The position numbers were made by a program, and so were the translations under genes. A DNA stretch of 60,980 bases, taken from Methylobacter sp. Its GTDB lineage: Bacteria > Pseudomonadota > Gammaproteobacteria > Methylococcales > Methylomonadaceae. The notes beneath the pieces are model-generated. The model made no database searches and was not told where the DNA came from. It was given only the letters and a program-made list of their open reading frames with translations. Positions within the stretch are counted from its first letter, which is position 1; each line of letters opens with the position of its first letter. This document shows, in pieces, positions 27,821-35,955 of this stretch. The DNA lies in contig JAUYMY010000034.1 of assembly GCA_030699385.1 (NCBI GenBank), positions 1 to 60,980 of the forward strand, written 5' to 3'.

Positions 27821-28780
27821 TTAAAGCGCATTCGATCTTTGCAGAAAATCTGCGGCGGCTTTCTTTAACCCCTCATCGACGCACAATGGTGGCTGCCAGC
27901 CCAGCAAGTCGCAGGTTTTACTAATATCGACTTGCAGCGAATCGCACAGGCGTTGCGCCATAGCGCGCCTGCCCAGCACCGATGCGCCAATTTTCAACAA
28001 CCAAACCGGTACAGGGAATAATCTGGCCGGCTTGCCCAAGGCAGCGCCCAAACGTTGCAAGAGTTCTGTCGTGGACAGATCCTCACCGTCTCCGGCCAAA
28101 AATATCTGATTGGCCGCCGCCGGGTGGTCGATACAAGTGACGATTAAATCAATCAAATTATCCAGCGCAACAAAACTGCGCTTATTATGCACCGCCGCTA
28201 AAGGCAGCGGCACACCACGCCACAACCAGCACATCATGGTATTAAAATTAGCCTTGGCACCCGGCCCATAAACTAACGGCGGGCGAATAATAACTACTTC
28301 CATACCGGTTTCAGCGGCCAACTGCCGCAATGCGTCCTCGGCTTCCAGCTTGGAAATACTATAAGCATCGGCCGGCATCGGCTCATCATCAGCGCTATAA
28401 GGTCGCCCCGCCAAAGTCCCTTCGCCATTCACCTTAATGGAACTGATAAAAATAAAGCGCCGCACGCCGGCTTCACTGGCCTGTCTGGCCAAATTAAAAG
28501 CGCCCTCAACATTGATTTTGCGAAACGCATCCAGCGGATCATCGGCGTTGTCGTGCATGACATGCACACGCGCGGCAAGATGAATCACCACATTAACGCC
28601 GCTCAAACTATCCGTCCAATCAGTCGCACCATCTATCTCGCCAATGACCACCGTCTCAATATTTTCAAGAGGTAAATTTTTAACATGCACCGCCGCCCGA
28701 ACATCTTGTCCTTGTCGAAATAACGCCGCACAGAGCGGCTGGCCAACAAACCCAGCAGCACCTGAAATTAAAATTTTCAT
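27821..28780 (-). CDS. wbpV: NAD-dependent 4-reductase/epimerase, WbpV type
   Basis: A 319-residue short-chain dehydrogenase of the extended class. NAD motif GAAGFVGQPL (7-16), catalytic Tyr-x3-Lys in AYSISKLEAE, and preceding SSIKVNG. In Pseudomonas the homologue reduces the WbpM product to UDP-QuiNAc. First gene of the three-gene operon with wbpL and wbpM, the same order as at the end of P. aeruginosa O-antigen clusters. No other O-antigen glycosyltransferase is nearby. Confidence 0.8.
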   Translation of the reverse strand: MKILISGAAGFVGQPLCAALFRQGQDVRAAVHVKNLPLENIETVVIGEIDGATDWTDSLSGVNVVIHLAARVHVMHDNADDPLDAFRKINVEGAFNLARQASEAGVRRFIFISSIKVNGEGTLAGRPYSADDEPMPADAYSISKLEAEDALRQLAAETGMEVVIIRPPLVYGPGAKANFNTMMCWLWRGVPLPLAAVHNKRSFVALDNLIDLIVTCIDHPAAANQIFLAGDGEDLSTTELLQRLGAALGKPARLFPVPVWLLKIGASVLGRRAMAQRLCDSLQVDISKTCDLLGWQPPLCVDEGLKKAAADFLQRSNAL

Positions 28781-28847
28781 ATAGCCAAACTCATCCTATT
28801 CACTCAAGCAAGCGGGAGGGCATTTCAATGCCAAATTTCTTCATAGT

Positions 28848-28975
28848 GTAACTTCTCGTTAGTTACCAGGTTACAGGGTTATTGAACATATTTATTTACC
28901 ACGAAGAACACAGAGAGCACGAAGTTTCATTCTTCGTGGCGATCATCTTTTTACCTGCTATTAGCGAGAAATTAC
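28848..28975. mobile_element. Miniature element with GTAACT ends and a different core, copy 5
   Basis: 128 bp, ends gtaacttctcgtta and tagcgagaaattac, flanked by perfect 8-bp duplications ttcatagt (28840-28847 and 28976-28983). The interior has a palindrome, accacgaagaac...attcttcgtgg, and does not resemble the other GTAACT copies. Non-coding. A textbook insertion footprint between convergent-free minus-strand genes. Confidence 0.85.
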
Positions 28976-29029
28976 TTCATAGTACAAAACAGCCCCCCGA
29001 TTTTAAAGCTTATCAGAGCCATTACCTAA

Positions 29030-29878
29030 TCAAAGTAGCTGCTCAATGGCCTGATACTCATCGGCAGTCAGCTCAAGCTCGATGCTCGCCAAATCGTCCT
29101 GCATGTGGATTTTTGAGGTGGTCCCCGTTAAGGGAATAATGCCCACATCATTCAAATAGCAGAAAAATATCTGGGCGGCACTGCACTGATATTTTGCCGC
29201 TAATGTTTGCAGTGTGGCGTGAGTCAATACCGAGGGATTGGCGGTTAACGTCCAGAAGCTTTGGTAAATTATGTTGTGCTGCTGACAAAAGTGACGAATA
29301 GCACGGTCATATTGCGTCTCCGCATAAAAACGATTTTGGATAACAGCCGGCTTGATAATCGCATCTTGATACAAGCGCTCAAACTGCTCAGGATCGTAGC
29401 AATTACTGATGCCCAGTTGCTTAACATGGCCCTGCTGATAAAGTTGCTCCATCGCTTGCCAGACTTCTTGCTGTTGCTGAGGATTCGCCAACGGCGAGTG
29501 CAAGATCAAGCCATCCAAATAAGTTGTTTGCAGATTTTTTAGTGAGGTTTGAAAAGACTGCGCGACCTGCTCAGCCAGACCAGCGTTAGCATCGTAAGGC
29601 AGCCGCTCAGGATCTTGGCCATTCAACGGCGTGAATTTAGTTTGCAGATACAGCTCAGAACGGTCTATGCCGTGATCGCGACAGGCCAGAACAATGCCGT
29701 CACCGACACCCTTTTCGTTATAATGTTTAGGCTGGCAGGCCGTATCAATACCCCGAAAACCCAGGCTAATGGCTTGCTCTACCAGTGCGGCGGTATTGTC
29801 TTTTTTCCAGGCAGTACCATAAATAATCCGGGGCATCATGCAGCCGCAACTGGAGGTGAAATAGGTGTCATGGCTCAT
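29030..29878 (-). CDS. Aldo/keto reductase
   Basis: A 282-residue NADPH-dependent reductase of the AKR barrel fold. The catalytic tetrad is complete: Asp45 (GIDTACQ), Tyr53 (KHYNEKGVG), Lys81 (LQTKF) and His127 (LILHSPL). GISNCYDPEQ is the usual strand-5 segment. Typical family length. Neighbours (polysaccharide genes on one side, arsenosugar genes on the other strand) do not indicate the substrate. Confidence 0.9.
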   Translation of the reverse strand: MSHDTYFTSSCGCMMPRIIYGTAWKKDNTAALVEQAISLGFRGIDTACQPKHYNEKGVGDGIVLACRDHGIDRSELYLQTKFTPLNGQDPERLPYDANAGLAEQVAQSFQTSLKNLQTTYLDGLILHSPLANPQQQQEVWQAMEQLYQQGHVKQLGISNCYDPEQFERLYQDAIIKPAVIQNRFYAETQYDRAIRHFCQQHNIIYQSFWTLTANPSVLTHATLQTLAAKYQCSAAQIFFCYLNDVGIIPLTGTTSKIHMQDDLASIELELTADEYQAIEQLL

Positions 29879-30042
29879 TAGGCACTCCTGATAAATAGTA
29901 AGCAGTCATTATCGTCGCATATTTGCTGTAAAATAAACAAAATTTCCAGACTTGAGGCCAAGCGTTATTTACATCCTACAACGCCAGCTTCGGTGTTAAA
30001 TTAATGACAAATAAAGTCATAAAACCGCACTAAAAATTGAAC

Positions 30043-30492
30043 ATGAAACTTCGCGTTATTATAAAAAAACTCTCAAATCCTCGCGTTAGGAGGCGCTTAA
30101 AAATTGGCCTATCTGTTTGGGCGGGCACTATTATGCTGGGCGTGCTCTTTAAGGTGGTCTATGACATAGGTTATTTTAACGCGCAGTCACTTAAAAATGA
30201 GAACAACGCGGCGCTGCCAACTACGCATCCGGTGCTGACTGTCGAATCAGCCCAGCGTATTGTGTCTGGCGCACTTAAAGAAGACCCGAATAACCCAAAA
30301 ACAATTGTGCTTCAAATAATTGATAATGGGCAACAAATTTCAACCCTTATTATAGAAAACAACAAGCTCAAAAAAATTGCCTGGATTATCGATATGCGCT
30401 TGTTTTTTACCGGCGATTTATTCAATAACGAAGGTTATAATTTAACCAAAGGCCTTGAAAATCAACATAATATCAATAGTGGTGAGCGTTGA
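30043..30492 (+). CDS. Membrane-anchored protein of unknown function upstream of arsS
   Basis: A 149-residue protein with a strongly basic N terminus (KLRVIIKKLSNPRVRRRLK), one transmembrane segment (about 25-45) and a soluble, mostly periplasmic domain. I do not recognise it. I chose ATG 30043; a TTG at 30037 is possible. The arsS start lies 32 bases after its stop with no terminator between, so co-transcription with arsS-arsM is likely. Any link with arsenic is only positional. Confidence 0.65.
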   Translation: MKLRVIIKKLSNPRVRRRLKIGLSVWAGTIMLGVLFKVVYDIGYFNAQSLKNENNAALPTTHPVLTVESAQRIVSGALKEDPNNPKTIVLQIIDNGQQISTLIIENNKLKKIAWIIDMRLFFTGDLFNNEGYNLTKGLENQHNINSGER

Positions 30493-30524
30493 TATTTTAT
30501 GTTCACGCGCTGAAAAATAAACTT

Positions 30525-31472
30525 ATGCTCGACTCGCTACCCTATTTAAAAAACTCAGATTTTCCTGCGTTGCGCCGTAGCCAGCTTGAAATTTTGCAAG
30601 TTAATCTGGGCTATTTGTGCAATTTGAGTTGCACGCATTGCCATGTCAACGCGGGGCCTAAACGCACCGAGCTGATGGACAAAGCCACGATGGACGACAT
30701 TTTAAAATTCATCGACGCGCATCCGATCCATACACTGGATTTGACCGGCGGCGCACCGGAAATGAACCCGCATTTTCGCTATCTGGTCACAAAAGCGTTA
30801 AAGCGGGGCTTAAAAGTCATCGACCGCTGTAATCTGGTGATTTTATTGGAGCCGGGGTTTGCGTGGCTGGCGGATTTTTTGGCAGAAAACCGGGTTGAAA
30901 TTGTCGCCTCCTTGCCCTGTTATTTAAAAGACAACGTCGATAAACAGCGCGGCAAAGGCACCTTTGATGCCAGCATCAGCGCGTTGCAAAAACTGAATGC
31001 GCTGGGTTATGGGCTAGAAAATAGCGGTTTAGCGCTTAATCTGGTGTTTAATCCGCAAGGTGCGAGCTTGCCGCCGGAACAGCACGCCCTGGAGCAAGAT
31101 TACAAAAAACATTTACACTCGCATTTTGGCATTGTGTTTAACCATTTGTTTGCGATAACTAATTTGCCGATACAGCGCTTTGGCAGTGTGTTATTGAGTA
31201 AAGGCCAATTTGATGGCTATATGCAGCTGCTCAAAGACAATTTCCACGCGCCGAACTTAAATAAGGTAATGTGTAAAAATACCCTGAGCGTTGACTGGCA
31301 AGGTAAGGTTTATGATTGCGATTTTAATCAAATGCTCAAACTGCCGTTAGGTGCGGATAAAAAAATCCACATTCGTGAAGTGAGCGAGTTGGAGGGCAAA
31401 ACCATTAACACTTTGCAACATTGCTACGGCTGCACCGCCGGGCAAGGCAGCAGTTGCACGGGCGCAATTTAA
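30525..31472 (+). CDS. arsS: Arsenosugar biosynthesis radical SAM protein ArsS
   Basis: A 315-residue radical SAM enzyme. The 4Fe-4S cluster motif CNLSCTHC gives Cys32, 36 and 39, followed by the GGAPEMNP segment. The C-terminal DUF3641 region ends with CYGCTAGQGSSCTGA, a second Cys-rich site. In cyanobacterial work ArsS acts after ArsM to join dimethylarsenic to 5'-deoxyadenosine on the way to arsenosugars. I chose ATG 30525 (MLDSLPYL), which matches the usual start of the family. The methyltransferase gene follows by 18 bases, supporting the role. Confidence 0.9.
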   Translation: MLDSLPYLKNSDFPALRRSQLEILQVNLGYLCNLSCTHCHVNAGPKRTELMDKATMDDILKFIDAHPIHTLDLTGGAPEMNPHFRYLVTKALKRGLKVIDRCNLVILLEPGFAWLADFLAENRVEIVASLPCYLKDNVDKQRGKGTFDASISALQKLNALGYGLENSGLALNLVFNPQGASLPPEQHALEQDYKKHLHSHFGIVFNHLFAITNLPIQRFGSVLLSKGQFDGYMQLLKDNFHAPNLNKVMCKNTLSVDWQGKVYDCDFNQMLKLPLGADKKIHIREVSELEGKTINTLQHCYGCTAGQGSSCTGAI

Positions 31473-31490
31473 AATTATTTTGGAGATGAG

Positions 31491-32606
31491 ATGACTATCG
31501 AAACAGGCGTTTTACAACGTTATTCAGAAGGCGCGGAAGCGGTACAAGCCGATTTATGCTGTCCTGTGGATTACGACCGTGAATTGTTGGCGTTATTGCC
31601 GCAGGAAATTATCGATAAGGATTACGGCTGCGGCGACCCTTCGCGTTATGTGCAAAAAGGCGATGTGGTGCTGGATTTAGGTTCAGGCTCGGGCAAAATC
31701 TGCTATATGGCGGCGCAGTTAGTCGGCGCGTCCGGCAAAGTGATCGGCGTGGATATGAATGACGATATGCTGGCCTTAGCCAGAAAATATCAAGCGGACA
31801 TGGCAGAAAAAATCGGCGCCGCCAATGTCGAATTTGTCAAAGGGCAAATCCAGGACTTGGCTTTGGATTTAGCCGCAATGAACCGACATTTGGCCGAAAA
31901 CCCCATCACCACGGCGGAAGACGTGATTCATCTTCGCGCCTGGCAAGAACAACAGCGCAAACAATCGCCGTTAATTGCCGACAATTCCGTTGATTTAGTG
32001 GTGTCCAATTGCGTGCTGAATCTGGTGCATGACAGCGACAAAACGCAGTTGATTGAAGAAATTTTCCGAGTCGTCAAACCCGGCGGGCGCGTCGCCATTT
32101 CCGATATTGTCAGTGATGAAGCCGTGCCTGAGCATTTAAAAGCCGACACCCATTTATGGAGCGGCTGTATTTCTGGTGCATTGCAAGAACATGAGTTTTT
32201 ACAGGCCTTTGTTGCCGCAGGTTTTGTCGCGGTGGCTTATGACAAATGGGAAAGCCAGGCGTGGCAGGTGGTTGAAGGCATTGAGTTCCGCTCGGTCACC
32301 ATTACCGCTATCAAACCGCATAATGAACCCTGTTTGGACAAAGGCCATGCGGTGATTTATCGCGGCCCGTTTTCTAAAGTGTACGACGATGAAGGCCATG
32401 TTTTTTATCGCGGGCAACGCATGGCGGTGTGTGAGCGCAGTTGTAAATTGCTGACCAGCGGCGCTTACGCCGACCACTTTATCGGCATTGCCCCGGTGCA
32501 ACAACAGGCCCCGCAAAATTGGCGCCATGCGCCGGGTACATTAAGGCCTGCAGCAGAAAGCAAAGGCGCGGTGCATAAGGCTGATTGCGCGCCGGGTTGC
32601 TGTTAA
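31491..32606 (+). CDS. arsM: ArsM-like arsenite methyltransferase of the arsenosugar pathway
   Basis: A 371-residue SAM-dependent methyltransferase. N-terminal CCPVDYD with paired cysteines, SAM motif VLDLGSGSGKICYMAA, and VVSNCVLNLV with a conserved cysteine. The C-terminal third carries VCERSCKLL and a final CAPGCC tail, thiol-rich as expected for As(III) binding. The ArsS neighbour 18 bases upstream defines this as the arsenosugar branch rather than detoxification alone. A GGAG ribosome site precedes the ATG. No arsR, arsB or arsC is in the window, so regulation by arsenite is not evident. Confidence 0.88.
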   Translation: MTIETGVLQRYSEGAEAVQADLCCPVDYDRELLALLPQEIIDKDYGCGDPSRYVQKGDVVLDLGSGSGKICYMAAQLVGASGKVIGVDMNDDMLALARKYQADMAEKIGAANVEFVKGQIQDLALDLAAMNRHLAENPITTAEDVIHLRAWQEQQRKQSPLIADNSVDLVVSNCVLNLVHDSDKTQLIEEIFRVVKPGGRVAISDIVSDEAVPEHLKADTHLWSGCISGALQEHEFLQAFVAAGFVAVAYDKWESQAWQVVEGIEFRSVTITAIKPHNEPCLDKGHAVIYRGPFSKVYDDEGHVFYRGQRMAVCERSCKLLTSGAYADHFIGIAPVQQQAPQNWRHAPGTLRPAAESKGAVHKADCAPGCC

Positions 32607-32673
32607 AAACCGGCCGCGCTGTTCGATAAACAGCATTGGCCTTGGCAGCGGCTAGCCGAGACCTTATTGCGCG

Positions 32674-33648
32674 TTACCGGCTCAATGATGAACCCAAACT
32701 ACTCGCAAACGCCTGGTAAGTTAGACGGATACCGGCGGATAGCGCTATCTGCGCTTTCCAGCCTAATTGGTTAATTCTGGACACGTCCAGAATCTTGCGC
32801 GGGGTGCCGTCAGGTTTGCTGGTGTCTTGTATGAAGCGGCCAGAATAGCCGATGACCTCGGCAATGGTGTCCGCCAGTTCACGGATAGTCAGGTCTTCGC
32901 CGGTGCCGACATTAATTAATGGGCAGCGCTCGGCCTGAGTCAGCGCGTTATAAGAGTCCTCATCCAATGCCGCCAAAAACACCAAGGCATTGGCCAGATC
33001 ATCAACATACAAAAATTCGCGTTTCGGTGTGCCGCTGCCCCACAACACCACTTCGGCAACATCAGCCGTTTTTGCCTCGTGTATTTTGCGTATCAATGCG
33101 GGCAGGACATGTGAGTTGTTCAAATCATAATTATCGCCCGACCCGTAAAGGTTGGTGGGCATCGCCGCCAGCCATGTTGTGCCGTATTGCCGGTTGTATG
33201 ACCAGCACATCTCAATGCCGGCAATTTTTGCCAACGCGTAGGCGCGGTTGGTCGGCTCCAGCGCGCCGGTCAGCAAATAATCTTCTTTGATCGGTTGCGG
33301 ACAATCACGCGGATAGATGCAAGAACTGCCCAAAAATATCAGCCGCTTGACCCCGGCGGCGTAGGCGGCACGGCAAACATTGGTTTCAATCAGCAAATTG
33401 CTCATTAAAAAATCCACCGGATAGCTGTTGTTGGCATGAATGCCGCCGACTTTAGCCGCCGCCAGAAACACTATGTCAGGGCGTTGCTGCTGAAAAAACT
33501 GCAAGGTGGCGGTCGCATCCTCCAAGTCCAATTCGGCATGACTGCGCCACACCAGATTGGCGTAACCTTGCCGTTGCAGTTCGCGCACAATGGCGCTACC
33601 GGCTAGGCCCTGATGGCCTGCGATATAAATTTTACTGTGCTTATGCAT
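32674..33648 (-). CDS. fcl: GDP-L-fucose synthase
   Basis: A 324-residue epimerase-reductase that converts GDP-4-keto-6-deoxymannose to GDP-L-fucose. NADP motif IAGHQGLAGSAI (9-20), KVGGIHAN, catalytic Ser in LGSSCIYP (108-109) and Tyr137-x3-Lys141 (YALAK). GSGTPKREFLYVDDLA is the usual C-terminal part. The start overlaps the lnt stop by 8 bases, so it is translated with lnt. The partner gmd (GDP-mannose dehydratase) is not in the window. A terminator is not obvious between it and the convergent arsM. Confidence 0.92.
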   Translation of the reverse strand: MHKHSKIYIAGHQGLAGSAIVRELQRQGYANLVWRSHAELDLEDATATLQFFQQQRPDIVFLAAAKVGGIHANNSYPVDFLMSNLLIETNVCRAAYAAGVKRLIFLGSSCIYPRDCPQPIKEDYLLTGALEPTNRAYALAKIAGIEMCWSYNRQYGTTWLAAMPTNLYGSGDNYDLNNSHVLPALIRKIHEAKTADVAEVVLWGSGTPKREFLYVDDLANALVFLAALDEDSYNALTQAERCPLINVGTGEDLTIRELADTIAEVIGYSGRFIQDTSKPDGTPRKILDVSRINQLGWKAQIALSAGIRLTYQAFASSLGSSLSR

Positions 33649-35212
33649 GATTGCCTCGTCTTATGATGCCGATGCCCAGCAATGACAACAGCGCGCCCCA
33701 CAACAAACACGGCACCAGCCAAAACCAGTTTTGGTAAAAAGTGGCCGGTGGATTTTTCAGGTAAGGCACGTCGTATAAGCCTGTCCAAGCCTGATGTATC
33801 GGCGAACGCTCCAGGATTTCCCCCGAGGCCAGCGATACCGTGGAAATGCCGGTGTTAGTGACGCGCAATACCGGGCGGCGAAATTCCACGCCGCGCGCCA
33901 GAGTCATGTACATGTGCTGGTAAGGTTCCTGCCAGGTACCGTACCAGGAATCATTGGTGACATTGACGATAAACTGGGCGCCTAGCTGCGCCAGTGAACG
34001 CGAAAATCCGGGAAACAGGCTTTCGTAACAGATTTGCGCGCCCATTTTGTAGCCGTTCAAATTCAATAATTCAGTAGGGCCGTGGCCTCGGGCGAAATGT
34101 CCGGTAGGTGGCAGCCAGTTGCGGATTTCGGGGAACCATTGTTCGCCGGGGATGTATTCGCCGAACGCCAGCAAAATCGATTTGCTGTAATGCGGCGGCA
34201 CGATGTCGCCATCTTTATTTAACACAAACAGGGAGTTGGTGATTAAGCGGGTGGCTTCGTCGATGCTGTAAGCACCGGTAATCAGCGGCAGTTGGCGCTC
34301 GCGCAAAAATTGCGCCAGCGCGACAGGGTATTCATCGGCTTTAAATTGCTCGCCCAGCAAGGCCGGAAATGCGGTTTCGGGCCACAATGCGAAATCGATT
34401 TTTTCATTTTCATGGGCTTTGAGCGCGTTATCGGTCAGCGTCAGATGGCGGCTGGCTATTTCATTGCCGTAGCCTTTGCCTAATTCGGCGGCGAGTTTTT
34501 CTGAGTTTTCAATATAAGCCTGAATCATCAGCGTTTTAAACGACGCATCGGGTTGCGGCAAGCGGTTTTTAAGCCATAAGCCGCCGACATTCAGCAGCAC
34601 AAAGCCGGCCACCACGGCGGCTAAGATAATTTTCCCTGAGTTTTGTTTGCGTTGTTCCCAGGCGAGGTAAAGCGGCAGGTTGCATAGCAATGTGGCAGCG
34701 CTAAGGCCGCTAAAACCGATAATTTCCGCCCAATGATAAACCGGGATATTGGAACCGTACCACGAATAGCCGAAATTCCAATCGAACAAGGTCAGCGAGT
34801 AGGCTTCGGTCAGAATGGTGATCAGCGCCATTAATCCCAGCGAAAGCCGCTTTGACCAGTTGAATTTTTGCTGCCCCCAAAACCACAACACACCGGCTAT
34901 CGGCACAAACAAATGGGCAATCAGGCCGTACACTATCATGCCGATGACCGCTATCGGCCAATCCAGATGGGCAAACTCATGCAGCAGGTAAGTGACCCAG
35001 TTAAAGCCGATCAGCGTGAACACGAACGCCGTGACCATGCCGCCCAGTAACACATCTTTTAAGCGGGTTTGCCGACTCCAAAAAAGCCATAATGGAATAA
35101 AACAGAATAAAGAGGCCCAAGGCGGGAATGGGATGTAGCTGGTGCCGATGAAGATGCCGGATAAAATGGGCAGTAACCAAGGCTTAAAAATACTGGAGAT
35201 GGCGCTGTTCAT
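33641..35212 (-). CDS. lnt: Apolipoprotein N-acyltransferase
   Basis: A 523-residue inner-membrane enzyme that adds the third acyl chain to lipoproteins. About seven hydrophobic segments in the first 215 residues are followed by a nitrilase domain with the Glu279 (ALWPETAF), Lys344 (HYSKSILLAFGEY) and Cys395 (AQICYESLF) triad. All three catalytic residues are present. The gene overlaps fcl by 8 bases downstream. In many gammaproteobacteria lnt lies close to leuS, as it does here, but the ParA/PIN genes are inserted between. Confidence 0.94.
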   Translation of the reverse strand: MNSAISSIFKPWLLPILSGIFIGTSYIPFPPWASLFCFIPLWLFWSRQTRLKDVLLGGMVTAFVFTLIGFNWVTYLLHEFAHLDWPIAVIGMIVYGLIAHLFVPIAGVLWFWGQQKFNWSKRLSLGLMALITILTEAYSLTLFDWNFGYSWYGSNIPVYHWAEIIGFSGLSAATLLCNLPLYLAWEQRKQNSGKIILAAVVAGFVLLNVGGLWLKNRLPQPDASFKTLMIQAYIENSEKLAAELGKGYGNEIASRHLTLTDNALKAHENEKIDFALWPETAFPALLGEQFKADEYPVALAQFLRERQLPLITGAYSIDEATRLITNSLFVLNKDGDIVPPHYSKSILLAFGEYIPGEQWFPEIRNWLPPTGHFARGHGPTELLNLNGYKMGAQICYESLFPGFSRSLAQLGAQFIVNVTNDSWYGTWQEPYQHMYMTLARGVEFRRPVLRVTNTGISTVSLASGEILERSPIHQAWTGLYDVPYLKNPPATFYQNWFWLVPCLLWGALLSLLGIGIIRRGNHA

Positions 35213-35311
35213 GGTGTTAAGGATGCGGTGTTATGGCGCGGGATGTGCGGGTTCCTAAGTTCAAGATCGTAATCCCGCACACTAAGGTGTTCTCTTAAAG
35301 AGTTGCAAGCG

Positions 35312-35719
35312 TTAATATCGATGGAAAGCGTTAAATCCTTTTGCCTCAAGGCTTGATCGCAATTTATTATCGCCCGTCCATAGCAATCCATCCATTTCAA
35401 TAGTCAGCGCAATGAATAGCATATCTTTTGGGTCGATGTCTTTTATCAATTCCCAAGACTCTTGCAGCGCTTCAACAGAAATTGTATTTTCATCAAAAAA
35501 ATCAATATGTCTGATAAGCTCATAAAGCACTTCCAAGACTTCGTCATGAGAGTGTTTGCTGATTTTGCAGATTTTCTCCTTATGCTTGAAAAGCTCTACA
35601 AAACCAAATTTCGGCATTAATAACGTCTGTTGGGGTTCTAACAGAAACGAAGCAATTGATGAGTTTTTGTTTACTAATGCCGAAAATACGATATTGGTAT
35701 CGACAATAATCGGCTTCAT
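35312..35719 (-). CDS. PIN domain ribonuclease toxin (VapC-like)
   Basis: A 135-residue PIN-domain protein, probably an endoribonuclease toxin. Acidic residues for Mg2+ binding: Asp7 (VDTN), Glu42 (FVELF), Asp99 (DPKDMLFIAL) and Asp117 (TGDNKL). Its start overlaps the stop of a 72-residue gene by 4 bases (ATGA), the usual antitoxin-toxin layout. It belongs to the longer PIN-nuclease branch related to the archaeal-type members rather than to classical VapC. RNA target unknown. Confidence 0.82.
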   Translation of the reverse strand: MKPIIVDTNIVFSALVNKNSSIASFLLEPQQTLLMPKFGFVELFKHKEKICKISKHSHDEVLEVLYELIRHIDFFDENTISVEALQESWELIKDIDPKDMLFIALTIEMDGLLWTGDNKLRSSLEAKGFNAFHRY

Positions 35720-35934
35720 TGAATTTTTGCTAAAAAACGGGCTTGGTTTTCACGCCACCAATTTTCTTTTAGTTCATCATCAAGTGCCATAGCATCGTCT
35801 GTAGTTAGCTGACTCTTCGATAGCAATTCTTTTATGCGCAATATTTCGATGAGCCGCAATAATTCCCCAGAATTTAAATATTCTTTAGAAAAAGTTAAAT
35901 TTACGGTGTTTTTGGTCGCTTGATAAGTCAACAT
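35716..35934 (-). CDS. Putative antitoxin partner of the PIN protein
   Basis: A 72-residue acidic protein. An N-terminal strand-like stretch (MLTYQATKNTVNLTFSKE) is followed by helices and the tail LKENWWRENQARFLAKIQ, typical of toxin-binding C termini. I chose ATG 35934; a TTG at 35955 adds seven residues and would start exactly after the parA stop. It overlaps the PIN gene by 4 bases. No DNA-binding fold is recognised, so the call rests on size and coupling. Confidence 0.65.
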   Translation of the reverse strand: MLTYQATKNTVNLTFSKEYLNSGELLRLIEILRIKELLSKSQLTTDDAMALDDELKENWWRENQARFLAKIQ

Positions 35935-35955
35935 AACAGTGTCCAATGAGCGCAA

